64,000 bases of DNA from Eutypella sp. D-1 (Eukaryota > Ascomycota > Sordariomycetes > Xylariales > Diatrypaceae), in assembly GCA_023313575.1 (NCBI GenBank), contig JAJTTP010000026.1:310001-374000 (forward strand). The letters are read 5' to 3'. The translations under genes and the position numbers were made by a program. Each line of letters begins with the position of its first letter. The first letter of the stretch is position 1. The notes under the pieces are model-generated. The model saw only the letters and a program-made list of their open reading frames with translations. It had not been told where the DNA came from and did no database searches. Shown here one piece after another: positions 44,090 to 53,858 of the stretch.

Positions 44090-45290
44090 CGTTGGTCAAT
44101 GGAATAAAGGAGTTGAAAGGCTTGAGACATTGCACCGAGAACATTGCTAATACATATCGCACCAACTCACCGGGTAATCCGATCCAAAAACTGTCTCCAT
44201 ATTTGTGTGACTTGTACGCTGGCTGCATATTGGTCGACTTAGTCAAGATTATGCCAGCCTGCTAATCTGCTTATTGTCTGTTATCTCTTCACATCACATA
44301 AAAGGAGTGTAGTGAAGTTTCAAGACGAACATCAACTCTTATGTTAGGCAGGCTGGCATAGGTTGCCAAGGACCATCGTGGCAAGGCAGGAGCTCTGGTA
44401 GGCCTTACGATATAAAATTCACCGAGGCTTCGCAAACACTGCGCTTAAAGATGCAGAAGGCTTCTATTTCGGTGAAGACTACGGCTCACTCGATCTTGTA
44501 GTAGCCACCCCGAACCTTTGTGCGTACGACGCGCAGAATACTACACTGCCACCTTATCCTGGAATGGTCATCTGATCTACAATACTGGTATTCATTGTCA
44601 CGTCGATAGGAGACCACGGAATTTGACCCCGGCGAACTATTCGACCTCACCAGAGAATACAACTTACGTCAAGTTTACTGGCAAAGAGATGACGCTAAAA
44701 GGCAAGGCAACCACGCAGCAATTATAATAGGAAGCCTGGGGAACTAGGTTGTCATCTTTCAAAGCGCTGAGAGCGACTGATTCCGTGGATGTACCATGCA
44801 GCAGGTTGATCTCGATCGAGGACAGCTTGTGAGATATGCACTGCCCCCCTTTTCGTTCCAAGAGGAAATACCAGTGGTATTGCGGTGGGGGTGACTCATC
44901 TCCATCGAGACGCCAGGTTCTCGAAAGGTGTAGGGAGTAGCCAAGGAAGCCGCGTAGCCAACGTCGCGTACTATGAACAACACAATCCAATGCTAACCGT
45001 AACTCGCAGTCACGCTTACACATTTAGGCCGAGTCTCATTGCACCCCGAATCCTGCATGGATCTCTATAGCAGTTAGCGACCATAAGCTATGCCATGCAA
45101 ACAATCTATGTACATCCTGCACCGACATTGGTTCCGGAGCAGATGAGGTGCCCTGTATGGCGTGTTAACTGGAAGTGCCCATAAATATGATTTAAACAGG
45201 CCAATAGGCTCTGTTTCCGCCTTACACATCGGATATAAGTATGGTTTGATGGAGGTAGCACGACGCGCATGCCTTTGCCTTCCGCACCAG
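44090..45290 (+). pseudogene. Decayed gene, dispersed duplicate copy A
   Basis: Closely related over about 1.1 kb to the reverse strand of 59880..60960. Comparing the copies reveals an ancestral coding frame containing GEDYGSLDL, AYDAQN, ELFDLTREYNLRQVYWQRDD, VIFQSAES, RGCTMQQVDLDRGQLVRY and FSFQEEIPV, ending at a conserved splice donor (GTGACT here, GTGAGT in copy B). In copy A the frame carries TAG and TGA where copy B has Trp (for example R-stop-ETT against RLWETT, and SD-stop-F against SGWF). So neither is functional as read, and the donor shows that the duplication was of genomic DNA. I do not recognise the protein family. An upstream piece in copy B adjoins ankyrin repeats. Confidence 0.65.
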
Positions 45291-45339
45291 TCTCAGTTTT
45301 GGCATGGCTGCCTGCTTGTAGCTAACTGGCTAGGAGCAA

Positions 45340-45980
45340 AGATGTAGAATTCGCCGAGAGTAAACTACTACCCGCGGCTATGAAGTAGGCGACAGGCATT
45401 GGATCTTCGCCCCGAACACACACCGAGCGCCCCTAGCGCCTATGTTACTTACAGCTGCACTGCTACAGTAGCGGTGGATATCAGGACATAAATTCGCTCA
45501 TAGCCATAAAGGACCTCGATAAGGAGCAACCACGCCTGGACAGTCAGTTCAACATTGGCATCTCCCCTATACCCTGCCCCCCGTCGCGAGAACGAGTTTC
45601 CCCTTCCCCTTCCCCAGCCTCCCTAATCCCCTGTCCTTGTTCATGATATGTCTGTCACCATCGTGCGGGAATTATTGGTTAGTAGCCAGGCCACGAAAGA
45701 TGTGCCGAGCGTGTTAGACTAGTAAGCACACAGTATAACGAATGGTGCTGGTGCTTAGCCCGGCCTAGCGATGCCTTGCATAGAACGGAAGTGCAGCCCC
45801 GCCTGCTTTAGAAATATTTGAATCTTGCTGTATATGCTTTCGTCTGCTCAATTCTATCCTATAAAGACATAAAAAGGCCGTTATAAAAACAAAAAACTAT
45901 AACTATAACTTTCCCATAAGAGCTTTTCCTTAAAGATCCACGCTTTGATTTTACAAAGACGTACGACTATCGGAACTTAT
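45340..45980 (+). repeat. Dispersed repeat R-E, copy 1
   Basis: Segments 45360-45480, 45590-45760 and 45895-45980 match 50320-50430, 50420-50560 and 50590-50650 in the same order. Shared words include TCGCCCCGAACGCAC-like, GGGAATTATTGGTT and ATTATCGGAACTTATAA-type stretches. No conserved frame. Confidence 0.65.
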
Positions 45981-46094
45981 AAATACGCGTTCATTACCTC
46001 TGTCGACTACACTTTAACATATATCTCTTTCCTTAGGAAATGCTTAAACGACAAGAGCGCCCACCATATTTATTTTCTTATATCGTTACGAAAT

Positions 46095-46205
46095 GGGAAT
46101 GCGTACGTCTCCTTATTTAATTTCAGTGACATGGTTTTAACAAGGCATAGTGCCACTGTAGGCAAAAAAACACTATCGACTCGAGGACTCGCCAGTCGAA
46201 AAAAA
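46095..46205 (+). repeat. Dispersed repeat R-F, copy 2
   Basis: Resembles 37255..37360 in inverted orientation. Lies inside an open + frame (45945..46244) that I do not call as a gene. Confidence 0.5.
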
Positions 46206-46591
46206 AGACGAGCTTCTGTCGCGGCCGCTTTTTTGGCCTTTTGAAATGCGGTCATAAACGCTGTGAAGGTTGTACTTCGAGAGACGTAACAGAGAGGGTG
46301 AGGATACAGGGTTCCGGGCGATATCGAGATGATCGTTGGTAAGAGTATAGTATACCATGTTATACTCTAAGCTTTATTCGCCTACTTTATATTTCGGTGC
46401 TGCCTTGATAAGTGGATACAGGTATAAAGCAGGCCGAGCATAAAGGAATGGAAAAGGGTACGACGTTAACGGGGGCAGTTAGACGTATATGTATGTTAGG
46501 GTTACGTACGGTGACGAGGAAGGTTGTTAGCAAAAGGAATGCAATATTATGACTTAGTTACTTTGTAATTATTGCTTTTATAAGCTGTATT

Positions 46592-47209
46592 TTGTTCGAA
46601 AGCTTTGTAGAATTAGAGATAACGGGTGAGGCTGTTAAGCATTTTTTCGAGAGACCTCTCATGTTTCTCCCCGTTCTTTTCTCAGAGGTGTCCAAATCCG
46701 ACCTGGCAGTCGCTATTCCACCCAACTGGCAGCACCGGAGGTGCCATCCCACCAAGCAGGAAACCTATATCCAGGTGCGAGCTGCATGCGCTGAAACCGG
46801 ACTCAAGTCCGCGGATGTCGTAGTCGCGATTGGTAAAAAGGTTCCCAAGCTACGTGACTGCTACGAAGGAACTGAACTTCCGTTTCAAGTGGTCCGAAAT
46901 GGGGAAGAGATAACCGTGAACGTATCTACCTTTCCAATCGACCGCTTCCATTCGAAAACTGTCGTCATCTGCCACGGGATGGTGATCGAGGATGTTCCTA
47001 TCCAGATTGGGATGACGACAAGAAGCAAAACCGGCAAGACGCTGTACGTTTCTGAGATTGAACCTAGTTCCCTCGCAGATGCATGGGAGATTAAAACGCC
47101 ATGCTTTCTCAAAAAGTTCAACAAGGAGGATGTCCAAACGACAGACGACTCGGTGAAGCAGCTTAAAGCCCAAATGAAAACCCCGGAAGGTATGTCATTC
47201 AAAAGTTAG
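46592..47209 (+). pseudogene. Nma111/HtrA-like PDZ fragment
   Basis: An open frame of 205 codons without an ATG start. The part ADVVVAIGKKVPKLRDCYEG, then LPFQVVRNGEEITVNV, then VVICHGMVIEDVP, follows the pattern of the PDZ and linker segments of fungal Nma111-type nuclear serine proteases (LTLDGK, VIVRQGKEMNIKVQTVPT, AVVFCGAVLHRPH). The protease domain with its His-Asp-Ser triad is absent upstream and the second half of the protein is absent downstream. It is therefore a truncated genomic fragment, although the remaining frame is clean. Confidence 0.5.
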
Positions 47210-47759
47210 GGTCGGGTCGTAAAAGCTAACAGGGCCAGATATGATTGCATTGTCACTGGAAAGTGTAGCCGGGAAGATGCACCACATAGAGGTGACGCCG
47301 AATAATCCTTGGTCCCCGTTGGTTTACAGTTGGGACGGTCAGAGATGGGAATGCTAAGAGTTAAAAGGCTAAGGTGTGGCGTCAGGTAAGCCATTCTCGG
47401 CCATGGCCAGTGCAGAGCAGAGCTATATCCTTTGGAACGGATAGACCTGTACTTAGTTTGTGGACAGTCGAGTTCATCCACTATTGCCACAGAGGCAGCC
47501 CAGTAACAGATTCAACATCTGCAACTTGTAACTATTTGTTATATTAATACAGATTATAAAATAGCTGTACTGTCACAGTTATTACGTCCTTTTATCCTAG
47601 GCTTTGTAATATGCGTGTCAAAGTTCATTTCGAGTCTAATTAGACTTATAATGGTGTGCAACATGCACTGGGTCTTATCTAATATGTAGTAACACGTATT
47701 CCATTTGGGTCGGAATTAATACCTGCTTCATATGATAGATTTGCCTAATCCTGGGCACC
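47210..47759. other. No supported gene; weak repeat
   Basis: About 47370-47420 resembles 50670-50740. The rest is AT-rich. Confidence 0.4.
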
Positions 47760-48125
47760 TTATCTCTGGCCTTTGTGTGTAGCCGCTTGGATTGCGTAAG
47801 CGCCCAGGCCTATCGTAGTAGCGCCTACCACAGCTCCTTCAGTTGGACCTATCAGATGTGTGGTAATTATACAAATAAAGGCGGCTGCTGAAAGAATCCT
47901 TAAGCCATCCTTTACCTTCCGCTTATCCGTTGGTGTATAAAGCATCCAACCGCCATCTGAGTGCGGGTACTTCCGGAGCATGTCTTTTTCCGCCTCGGTA
48001 AGCCCATCTAAAAACCGTAGCTGTTCTTCCGTGATACGCATGATCTTAACACCCTCTCGCTCAACATTGCCAAATTCGTCAAGCCAATTCCGGATCACTT
48101 TTGTCGCTCGCTCTCGGTTTGGCAT
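47760..48125 (-). CDS. Small two-helix membrane protein, unknown function
   Basis: An ATG frame of 121 aa. Residues 1-75 are soluble and charged, with a helix around EEQLRFLDGLTEAEKDML. Two hydrophobic segments follow (about 77-92, LSAAAFICIITTHLIG, and about 97-112, AVVGATTIGLGAYAI), separated by a short Gly/Pro turn, with a basic C-terminus. This predicts a small hairpin membrane protein of the ER or mitochondria. There is no N-terminal signal peptide. A GTAAGT upstream of the ATG may belong to a 5' leader intron. No family recognised. Confidence 0.55.
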   Translation of the reverse strand: MPNRERATKVIRNWLDEFGNVEREGVKIMRITEEQLRFLDGLTEAEKDMLRKYPHSDGGWMLYTPTDKRKVKDGLRILSAAAFICIITTHLIGPTEGAVVGATTIGLGAYAIQAATHKGQR

Positions 48126-48358
48126 TGTTATCAGTGATGATACAGGAACGAAGCCTAATAATGTGTATAGACTTACGTCGGGCGAAACCTAGCTATGATG
48201 GCAAGGTTCGGTGCTTGGTTTGGAAGAGCAATACAATGGTTTGCGCAAAGAAGGGCTCTCCGAGTGCGAGCTTGGTCTGACTTAGATCTGAACTATGCTA
48301 AATGGAGGATATGACTTGGTTGACTTCAGGATACAGCTATTTTAGATGGTGGAAGACG

Positions 48359-48378
48359 ATATATATATATATATATGA
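48359..48378. repeat. (AT)10 microsatellite
   Basis: Twenty bases of perfect AT alternation. Confidence 0.95.
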
Positions 48379-48437
48379 CGGCCTCGGTATGTCAGCCTTG
48401 ACTTTTCACTTTGGCTAACTAATTACCCCTTATAGCT

Positions 48438-48599
48438 ATGGACGATATTAAGCGGGTCTACTATATGCAACCGCATGGACGAGGTGCAAACGTTGTCCGC
48501 ACTTTGCCAGGCGGATTTCATCCCGGCCAATACATTGCAACACACCTTGCGAAGGAGAAACATGCGCTAGCTAGGATGTTCTGGCTGCGGAGGGAATGA
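48438..48599 (+). CDS. 53-aa small ORF, possible gene
   Basis: ATG to TGA, 53 residues, with a balanced, basic, protein-like composition (RVYYMQPHGRGANVVRTLPG, then HLAKEKHALARMFWLRRE). It stands out from the surrounding repeats, but no homolog comes to mind. Could be an exon or remnant. Confidence 0.35.
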   Translation: MDDIKRVYYMQPHGRGANVVRTLPGGFHPGQYIATHLAKEKHALARMFWLRRE

Positions 48600-48889
48600 C
48601 CACAGCCTTGCCGGGACGATAATATATTATACGTGTGGCCTCGGTGGGCAGGTTACCCTGTGACGTTGTCGCCTGGTCGTTGTCTGTATCATTACTTGGT
48701 CTTCCTCGACTTGTAGGCAATGCACGTCAGCCTGGATGCTGGCACGATCGCATAATCCTTTATTACGCCAACAGAGAACGGGTATATGTATAGGTGCATA
48801 GATCTTTTTCACTAACAGGCTAAATCATTAGTTATGCAGTGTTTATGTTCAAGCATCAGACATGGCTGGTTGTATGACGAAACTATAAT

Positions 48890-49005
48890 AAGGATGGGTG
48901 GCCGTCGGTTGTATAGGTGGAGGATTTCTATTTTTTACGTGAAACTGCCTGATGCTGTATCGCTATATAGCGATTGTGTATAATCGAAAGGGTCAGAAGC
49001 TTTCG
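48890..49005 (+). repeat. Dispersed repeat R-D, copy 2
   Basis: Matches 30530-30670 (shared GTGGAGGATTTCTATTTT and GCGATTGTGTATA). Confidence 0.7.
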
Positions 49006-49222
49006 ATGGCTGTCTGGGACAGACCGCTCATAAGTCTGGACCCTAACAGCGAGACCAACCTACCTCCAGGTAATGCCAGTATCGGGCTAGTCTTAATACC
49101 TGCATCCCGTGTGCCTTATGTATGCTTTTCGATCTACCCGCCGCCTTCTGCTCAAGGTTCGCTTTTTGGTACCCTTCCCACGTTAAGACGGTACATGTGG
49201 CGATGACCCGTTACGCTTATCA

Positions 49223-49238
49223 CCCCCCCCCCCCCCCC
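49223..49238. repeat. C16 homopolymer
   Basis: Sixteen consecutive C; its length is prone to sequencing error. Confidence 0.9.
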
Positions 49239-49559
49239 ATGATGCTGTAATCGGACTATCCTGCCCAATGGCTGTGCAACGCCATACAAAGTGCCTATTA
49301 CGTCTCGGCGGATCACGTTGAAGGGTTTTAGATTCCGGGTCACGGTAAGTGGGCAGCAACCACCTGAACGCGTAAGAGAGATCCTTTCTCGAAATGAATA
49401 AGGAAACTGATGTATCACAACTGCCTTTCCCAAGAATATAGGGTTGTTCAGATCAGATATAAGTTATAACCTATTTTTTTAACAAGCGGACTGTTAGTTA
49501 TCTTTCAACATCATGGCAGGACCCATCCATTCATACGCATCTCCGATACATAGGACGGC

Positions 49560-50080
49560 TCATGGGCGCCTCATCCGTGTACGCAACGAAACACCAGTGC
49601 TAGATACACATGCCTTATTACATAACATAATAACCTCCACCCGACCGACATGAAGCTCAGTGCAGATCCGTTGTGCCCACTCAGTACGATTCAACCAAGG
49701 CTTTTAACCAACTTTTTGTGAATGGTACGGATTCTCGGATGCTTATGCGTATGCGTTGGCTTGCCATGTCACCGTACTACGCTGTCACCATGTCGACACT
49801 CTTAGTTATCTCGCGCACTTCATCCGGAGTTAGTGGCGCGCCATCCATGCCTTGATCAGGGGCAGGAATTTCTCTTGGTGCTGAGCCCCTGGTTGGCCAC
49901 CCAAGGGATCTCCATTTGAAGCGATTTCGCCCCCGATCTGATTATCTACCGGGTCTGCTGGTATATATTTCTCATTCTCGTAAAGCCTCTCCAGCGTTAA
50001 AAGATTGGTCCTTGGAGGACTCGAGAAAAGACCTGACGATTCTAATACGCCATACCACTTATACCATAACAACACCACCT
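49560..50080 (-). pseudogene. Decayed gene of unknown family
   Basis: The minus frame from about 50080 to 49830 reads well (LERLYENEKYIPADPVDNQI). A one-base shift near 49850 then continues as MDGAPLTPDEVREITKSVD, is stopped by TAG at about 49790, and reads on to about 49560. There is no start codon. Family not recognised. The opposite strand is also partly open, so this is tentative. Confidence 0.3.
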
Positions 50081-50319
50081 AACTTCTAACATATCGTAGT
50101 TACATAAAAGCCGTTGGGATAAATATAAAGCGCATTAAAGTTACGAACTGGTATCGGGTGAGGCCTTATAGAACCGTCCGGTTTATTTCAAACTCAACCA
50201 GTTGGTCCTGCAATAGATAGCGAAGCCAGAAGGTGCGAATACACAGGGTATCTCCAGGTATTCGACATCTCCAGTAATATATCTTAAATCAGAGTTATGC
50301 TGTAAGATAGAGGGTGTAA

Positions 50320-50650
50320 TACATTAAGCTTCCCGCGGTCGTAAAGTAAGTAACAGTCTTCGCCCCGAACGCACCCCTAGCGCCCCAGCCCCTATGCTAC
50401 TTACAGCTGCATTGTTACAGTAGCAGTAATTCCCTTTCCCCATCCCCTGCCTCCCTAATCCTCTATCCTTGTTTATATCTGCCACCATCGTACGGGAATT
50501 ATTGGTTGGTAAACAGGCCACGAGAGATGTGTTAAGCGTGTTAAACTAGTAAAGGCACAGCGCCTGCCCAATTCTAACATGTAAAAACCCAACGGAGCCG
50601 TTATAAGATTCACGCTTTATAGAACGACGAGAATTATCGGAACTTATAAG
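50320..50650 (+). repeat. Dispersed repeat R-E, copy 2
   Basis: Same-order match to segments of 45340-45980, with internal gaps. Confidence 0.65.
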
Positions 50651-50945
50651 TGTGATTGAAAGGGCTGAGGAGTGGTAGCAGCGTTGGGTAAGTCATTCTC
50701 AGCCCACGAGAAGGCTGAAAAGACAAGTGCAGAGCAGAGGGCTGGTGGAGGTAGACTAGCGGAGTGCCAGGGCCTACAGCATTATCTGTTCAGCCCTCTT
50801 AAAGCGCTGCCATATATCTGAAAGACATGGATTGGGCGGCAGGTTTGTATGGCCAGATGCTCCTTGTAGCTTCACCACCCATAACAAATCTTGTACGCGT
50901 TATTTTCTAAGATAAAAACAATACGATTAAGCGGCCAAAGTGAGG

Positions 50946-51434
50946 TTATTCCAGATGGATGTTGAGTGTATTACCCATAGCTATAGCGATTACTATAATT
51001 ATCTCGAGCCCTGGCTGCCATTCCGAGGGGCAGCCGATATCTTTGAGAGAGAGGCGCTGGCGTCGCTCATCTCGAATATTGGTGAGCTGGCGTATAGATC
51101 GTAAGTAATGGCTAGTGGTTATGGGAATATCGGACTGAGCGGTAATATCTCGTACATTCTCTTGTTTCTTATCGTAAGTTTTCTCAAGCCATTCTGTACT
51201 GAATAGATCGCGGGGCAACACCTTATGCCACCCTTTAATCACTAATGGTCGACTTCTTTCGATGACATGTGAACGGACCAATTTCGCGAAGCCAGTAGGA
51301 CTCAGCCGTTGGATTTGAGGTAAAGGGAGGGTTACGACCCGTTTGAAGTTGGGGGTGTTATCGATGAGAGCTTGAAGATCGAGATCGGGACGGATGGGAT
51401 CGAATTTGGCCTGGGGGTGCAAGGCTTTCGACAT
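50946..51434 (-). pseudogene. JmjC-domain protein, N-terminal fragment
   Basis: The ATG at 51434 opens a 162-codon frame. It matches the N-terminal part of fungal JmjC proteins: FDPIRPDLDLQALID, FAKLVRSHVIERSRPLVIKG, STEWLEKTYDKKQENVRDI and RDERRQRLSLKDIGCPSEW. Similarity stops at SEW (about 51010). The last 20 codons are unrelated and the Fe(II)/2-oxoglutarate-binding HxD...H jelly roll is missing. A GGATAG-rich satellite-like tract lies just upstream. The full protein would be a 2-oxoglutarate oxygenase such as a histone demethylase; this piece cannot be catalytic. The intact ATG and frame suggest recent truncation. Confidence 0.75.
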
Positions 51435-51549
51435 GGTGACTGATTGATGAAGCGTGTATCTTGCAAGTATCGAGCTACAAACGCCGTCGCCAGGGGGCCG
51501 ATTATGAGGGGATGACGGGAGTGGCAGGAGTGGTGGGAGTAGCGATTAG

Positions 51550-51800
51550 GGCTGGATAGGATCAATCTTATCTATCCCATCTATCCAATCCGTTTTATCA
51601 TATAGGATAAATTGGATAGATTATATTAGTGGGCTAGATTGGATAAATCTTATTTATAGGATAGATAGGATTGATGGGATAGGCTACAATAGGCTATAAC
51701 GGATAGGCTACGATAGATAGGTGGGATGGATAAAATAGATGGGATATAATGGATAGGATTGATGGCATAGATGGCTTGATAGTATTAATCTTATCCGTTA
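51550..51800. repeat. Degenerate tandem tract of GGATAG/GATTGGATA units
   Basis: Words such as GGATAGATT, GGATAGG and their complements recur on both strands (for example ATCTTATCTATCC near 51565), without a fixed period. Confidence 0.8.
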
Positions 51801-51843
51801 TAGCCTATCCTTATAAAATCACTATAATTATCGTACTCCCTAT

Positions 51844-51854
51844 CCCCCCCCCCC
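51844..51854. repeat. C11 homopolymer
   Basis: Eleven C followed by GGGCCCC. Confidence 0.9.
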
Positions 51855-52419
51855 GGGCCCCACCAGGCCATCAGCAGGAGCAGTAGCAGAAGCAATAGAA
51901 GTAACAAGTATAGCACTAGTATCAGCAACAACAGCAGCAACAGCAAAAATGGCCCCTAGCCCGGATCACTGCGGCAAAAAGCTCAAGCAGCATTCTAGGC
52001 AAGGGGTATGTGTAAAACAAAATAAGTGCTTGTCATTGCCGGTAGGCGCCCGTATGCCCTAGCGCCTACTAAAATTCTAATATAAGGGATGAGAGTCTGC
52101 TTAACCTACTAAAGTAACTAACAAAGCAAGTTGGAGTTACTGTTTGTAAGGGTAGGAATGGATGGGCAAAAGATGTTGTATTTGTTAGGTTTAACACTAC
52201 AGTATCCCACTGTGCGAGATATCCATATAGCCACCCCAGATGTTCTAGGTTGGCAAACGTAACTGTAAGTAATCTTGAAAGGTTCTATCGGATGGCGTCA
52301 TACTTCTTCAGTCCGCCTACCTCTAGCCCCCGAGCCTATACAAGCCATCTTGTCGATGTGCAATCCACCCTTCTAGATGTGCAATTTGTCCCATTATTGT
52401 CCAAATAATTTGGGTCGTC

Positions 52420-52980
52420 ATGGCATATCCGGATCTCATTGCGTGTGTATACCCATACGACCTATACGAGGATATCCTACAAGCATTTAAGGAGAGCTCA
52501 CGTTACGTGCCCCCCAAAAAGAGGAGGGTTGCCCGTGATGAGCGGTTAGCAACGGAGCCCCCGGAGGGCAGCGAGCCGGGTTATTATTACAAACCATGCA
52601 TCGAAGTGAGATTCAGTGACATCCCCAGAACTAGGCATGGCGTAGTCTTTGGATCGGACCCAAAATGCGACGTGGTAATCCCTGATGAAAGGGTCAGCTG
52701 GCATCACTTTAGCTTAACTTTCGACGATGCTCGACGCTTTATAATTAAGGACTGGGTGTCACACGGAGGGACACTGTGGACCAGAACCTTGGCAGCGATC
52801 CCTGTTGGTCACGTGAGGACGGGTATATCAATTGGGCCTGTGCGGGGTTGGGAGACTTCTCCTCTTTCCCTTCTTCTTCTTCTTCCCAAGGACCTTGGGA
52901 CCATAACCGTTTATTATCAAATGAATAGACGTATCAAAGAATACAATATTCCAAGCCGGGATAGCCACCCCACCTTGTGA
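52420..52980 (+). CDS. FHA-domain protein, probably a truncated kinase
   Basis: An ATG frame of 186 aa. Residues 1-55 hold a conserved-looking lead (LIACVYPYD, RYVPPKKRR). The FHA core spans about 68-135: IEVRFSDIPRTRHGVVFGSD, CDVVIP, VSWHHFSLTFDD and FIIKDW. The phosphothreonine-binding signature (G at strand 3, S, then VSxxH) is present, although Gly-Arg is replaced by VVFGSD. In fungi this arrangement usually precedes a Ser/Thr kinase domain, which is absent; after about residue 140 the sequence is low complexity with a poly-Leu run. It is likely the N-terminal fragment of an FHA-kinase, expressible but without catalytic function. Confidence 0.7.
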   Translation: MAYPDLIACVYPYDLYEDILQAFKESSRYVPPKKRRVARDERLATEPPEGSEPGYYYKPCIEVRFSDIPRTRHGVVFGSDPKCDVVIPDERVSWHHFSLTFDDARRFIIKDWVSHGGTLWTRTLAAIPVGHVRTGISIGPVRGWETSPLSLLLLLPKDLGTITVYYQMNRRIKEYNIPSRDSHPTL

Positions 52981-53188
52981 CACCATTGGCGGTGGACGTG
53001 AGATAGTACTGTTATTTGGCAGAATTAGGGGCGAATCGTACGATGAGAATGGATAGTAGCAGCCATTTTCATCAGTAGCCACGAGATAGCAGTCGATCAA
53101 CATATACAAGAGTTAAGACATGGTATCGATTGTGGTATTGCAAAACAGAAAGAATATAGCCTGGAATGCGAACATTACTTGTACGCCT

Positions 53189-53530
53189 TTAAATAGTTAC
53201 TCCATCGTTACCATTGCTGATTGTTGCTCTGATTGCCGCGTCCATGCACTTTTTCTTTATGTAGTGACTCCAGAACGTGTCCGTAGTTTTGTCCTGACTA
53301 TCATAGTATGCTTTTATACTTACGATGGTCCTAATGAAGTCGGCCAGGTCGTCTTTAGCGCTAGCTATCGACACTCGTAATATAAAGTGAACCATCATGG
53401 CAACGATCGCTTGAAAATCGGGGAACTTGCTTTTGCCCAACTGTTCGCAGGAATCATCGATGGCAGACCTGGGATGAGTGGGTTCGTGAGGCTCCAGGCC
53501 TGGTGAGACTAGCTCTTGGTAGCGCAGCAT
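53189..53530 (-). CDS. Hypothetical helical protein
   Basis: The ATG at 53530 gives 113 aa to the stop. Mostly helical (FQAIVAMMVHFILRVSIASA, DFIRTIVSIKAYY), with no membrane-spanning certainty and no known motif. A CTGTTAG acceptor lies directly upstream, so the start may be internal to a longer gene. Confidence 0.4.
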   Translation of the reverse strand: MLRYQELVSPGLEPHEPTHPRSAIDDSCEQLGKSKFPDFQAIVAMMVHFILRVSIASAKDDLADFIRTIVSIKAYYDSQDKTTDTFWSHYIKKKCMDAAIRATISNGNDGVTI

Positions 53531-53858
53531 CACTAACAGACATAATGCCAGTTGCTTATGCCCTTAACCTTCCAAAACTTGATCAACCGCCTATTGGAAG
53601 AAGTGCTGGAAGCCTATTTTAGTCCGAGTGAAGCGAATTAGTAAACTAATAGGAGCGCTGACAGCAGCTTGCGCAATTTGTCAAAGAATCACTAAAGGTA
53701 AGAACATTAAACAAAAAAAAAGAAAAAGCAATCAATCTAGGTTACATTTGGCCATTTCCTCATGCGGAGCTCTTGTCTTGTACTAATCATCCAACCCCTT
53801 CGCTACCATGGTCGTCCAAGCCTTGAATCGTTGCAGGCCGCAAACACAAACAGGAATA

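Larger units (their letters stand above)
51435..52419. other. Simple-sequence-rich intergenic region
   Basis: Contains the GGATAG-like tract (51550-51800), a C run at 51844-51854, and an AGCAGCAACA-type purine/A-rich run near 51870-51950. No gene. Confidence 0.5.

Noticed and set aside
45945..46244. Frame of 99 codons on + strand as a gene
   Set aside because: Contains part of a dispersed repeat and has no start context, motif or partner exon.
49223..49238. C16 run as a regulatory or quadruplex site
   Set aside because: A simple homopolymer with no related runs nearby; possible sequencing artefact in length.
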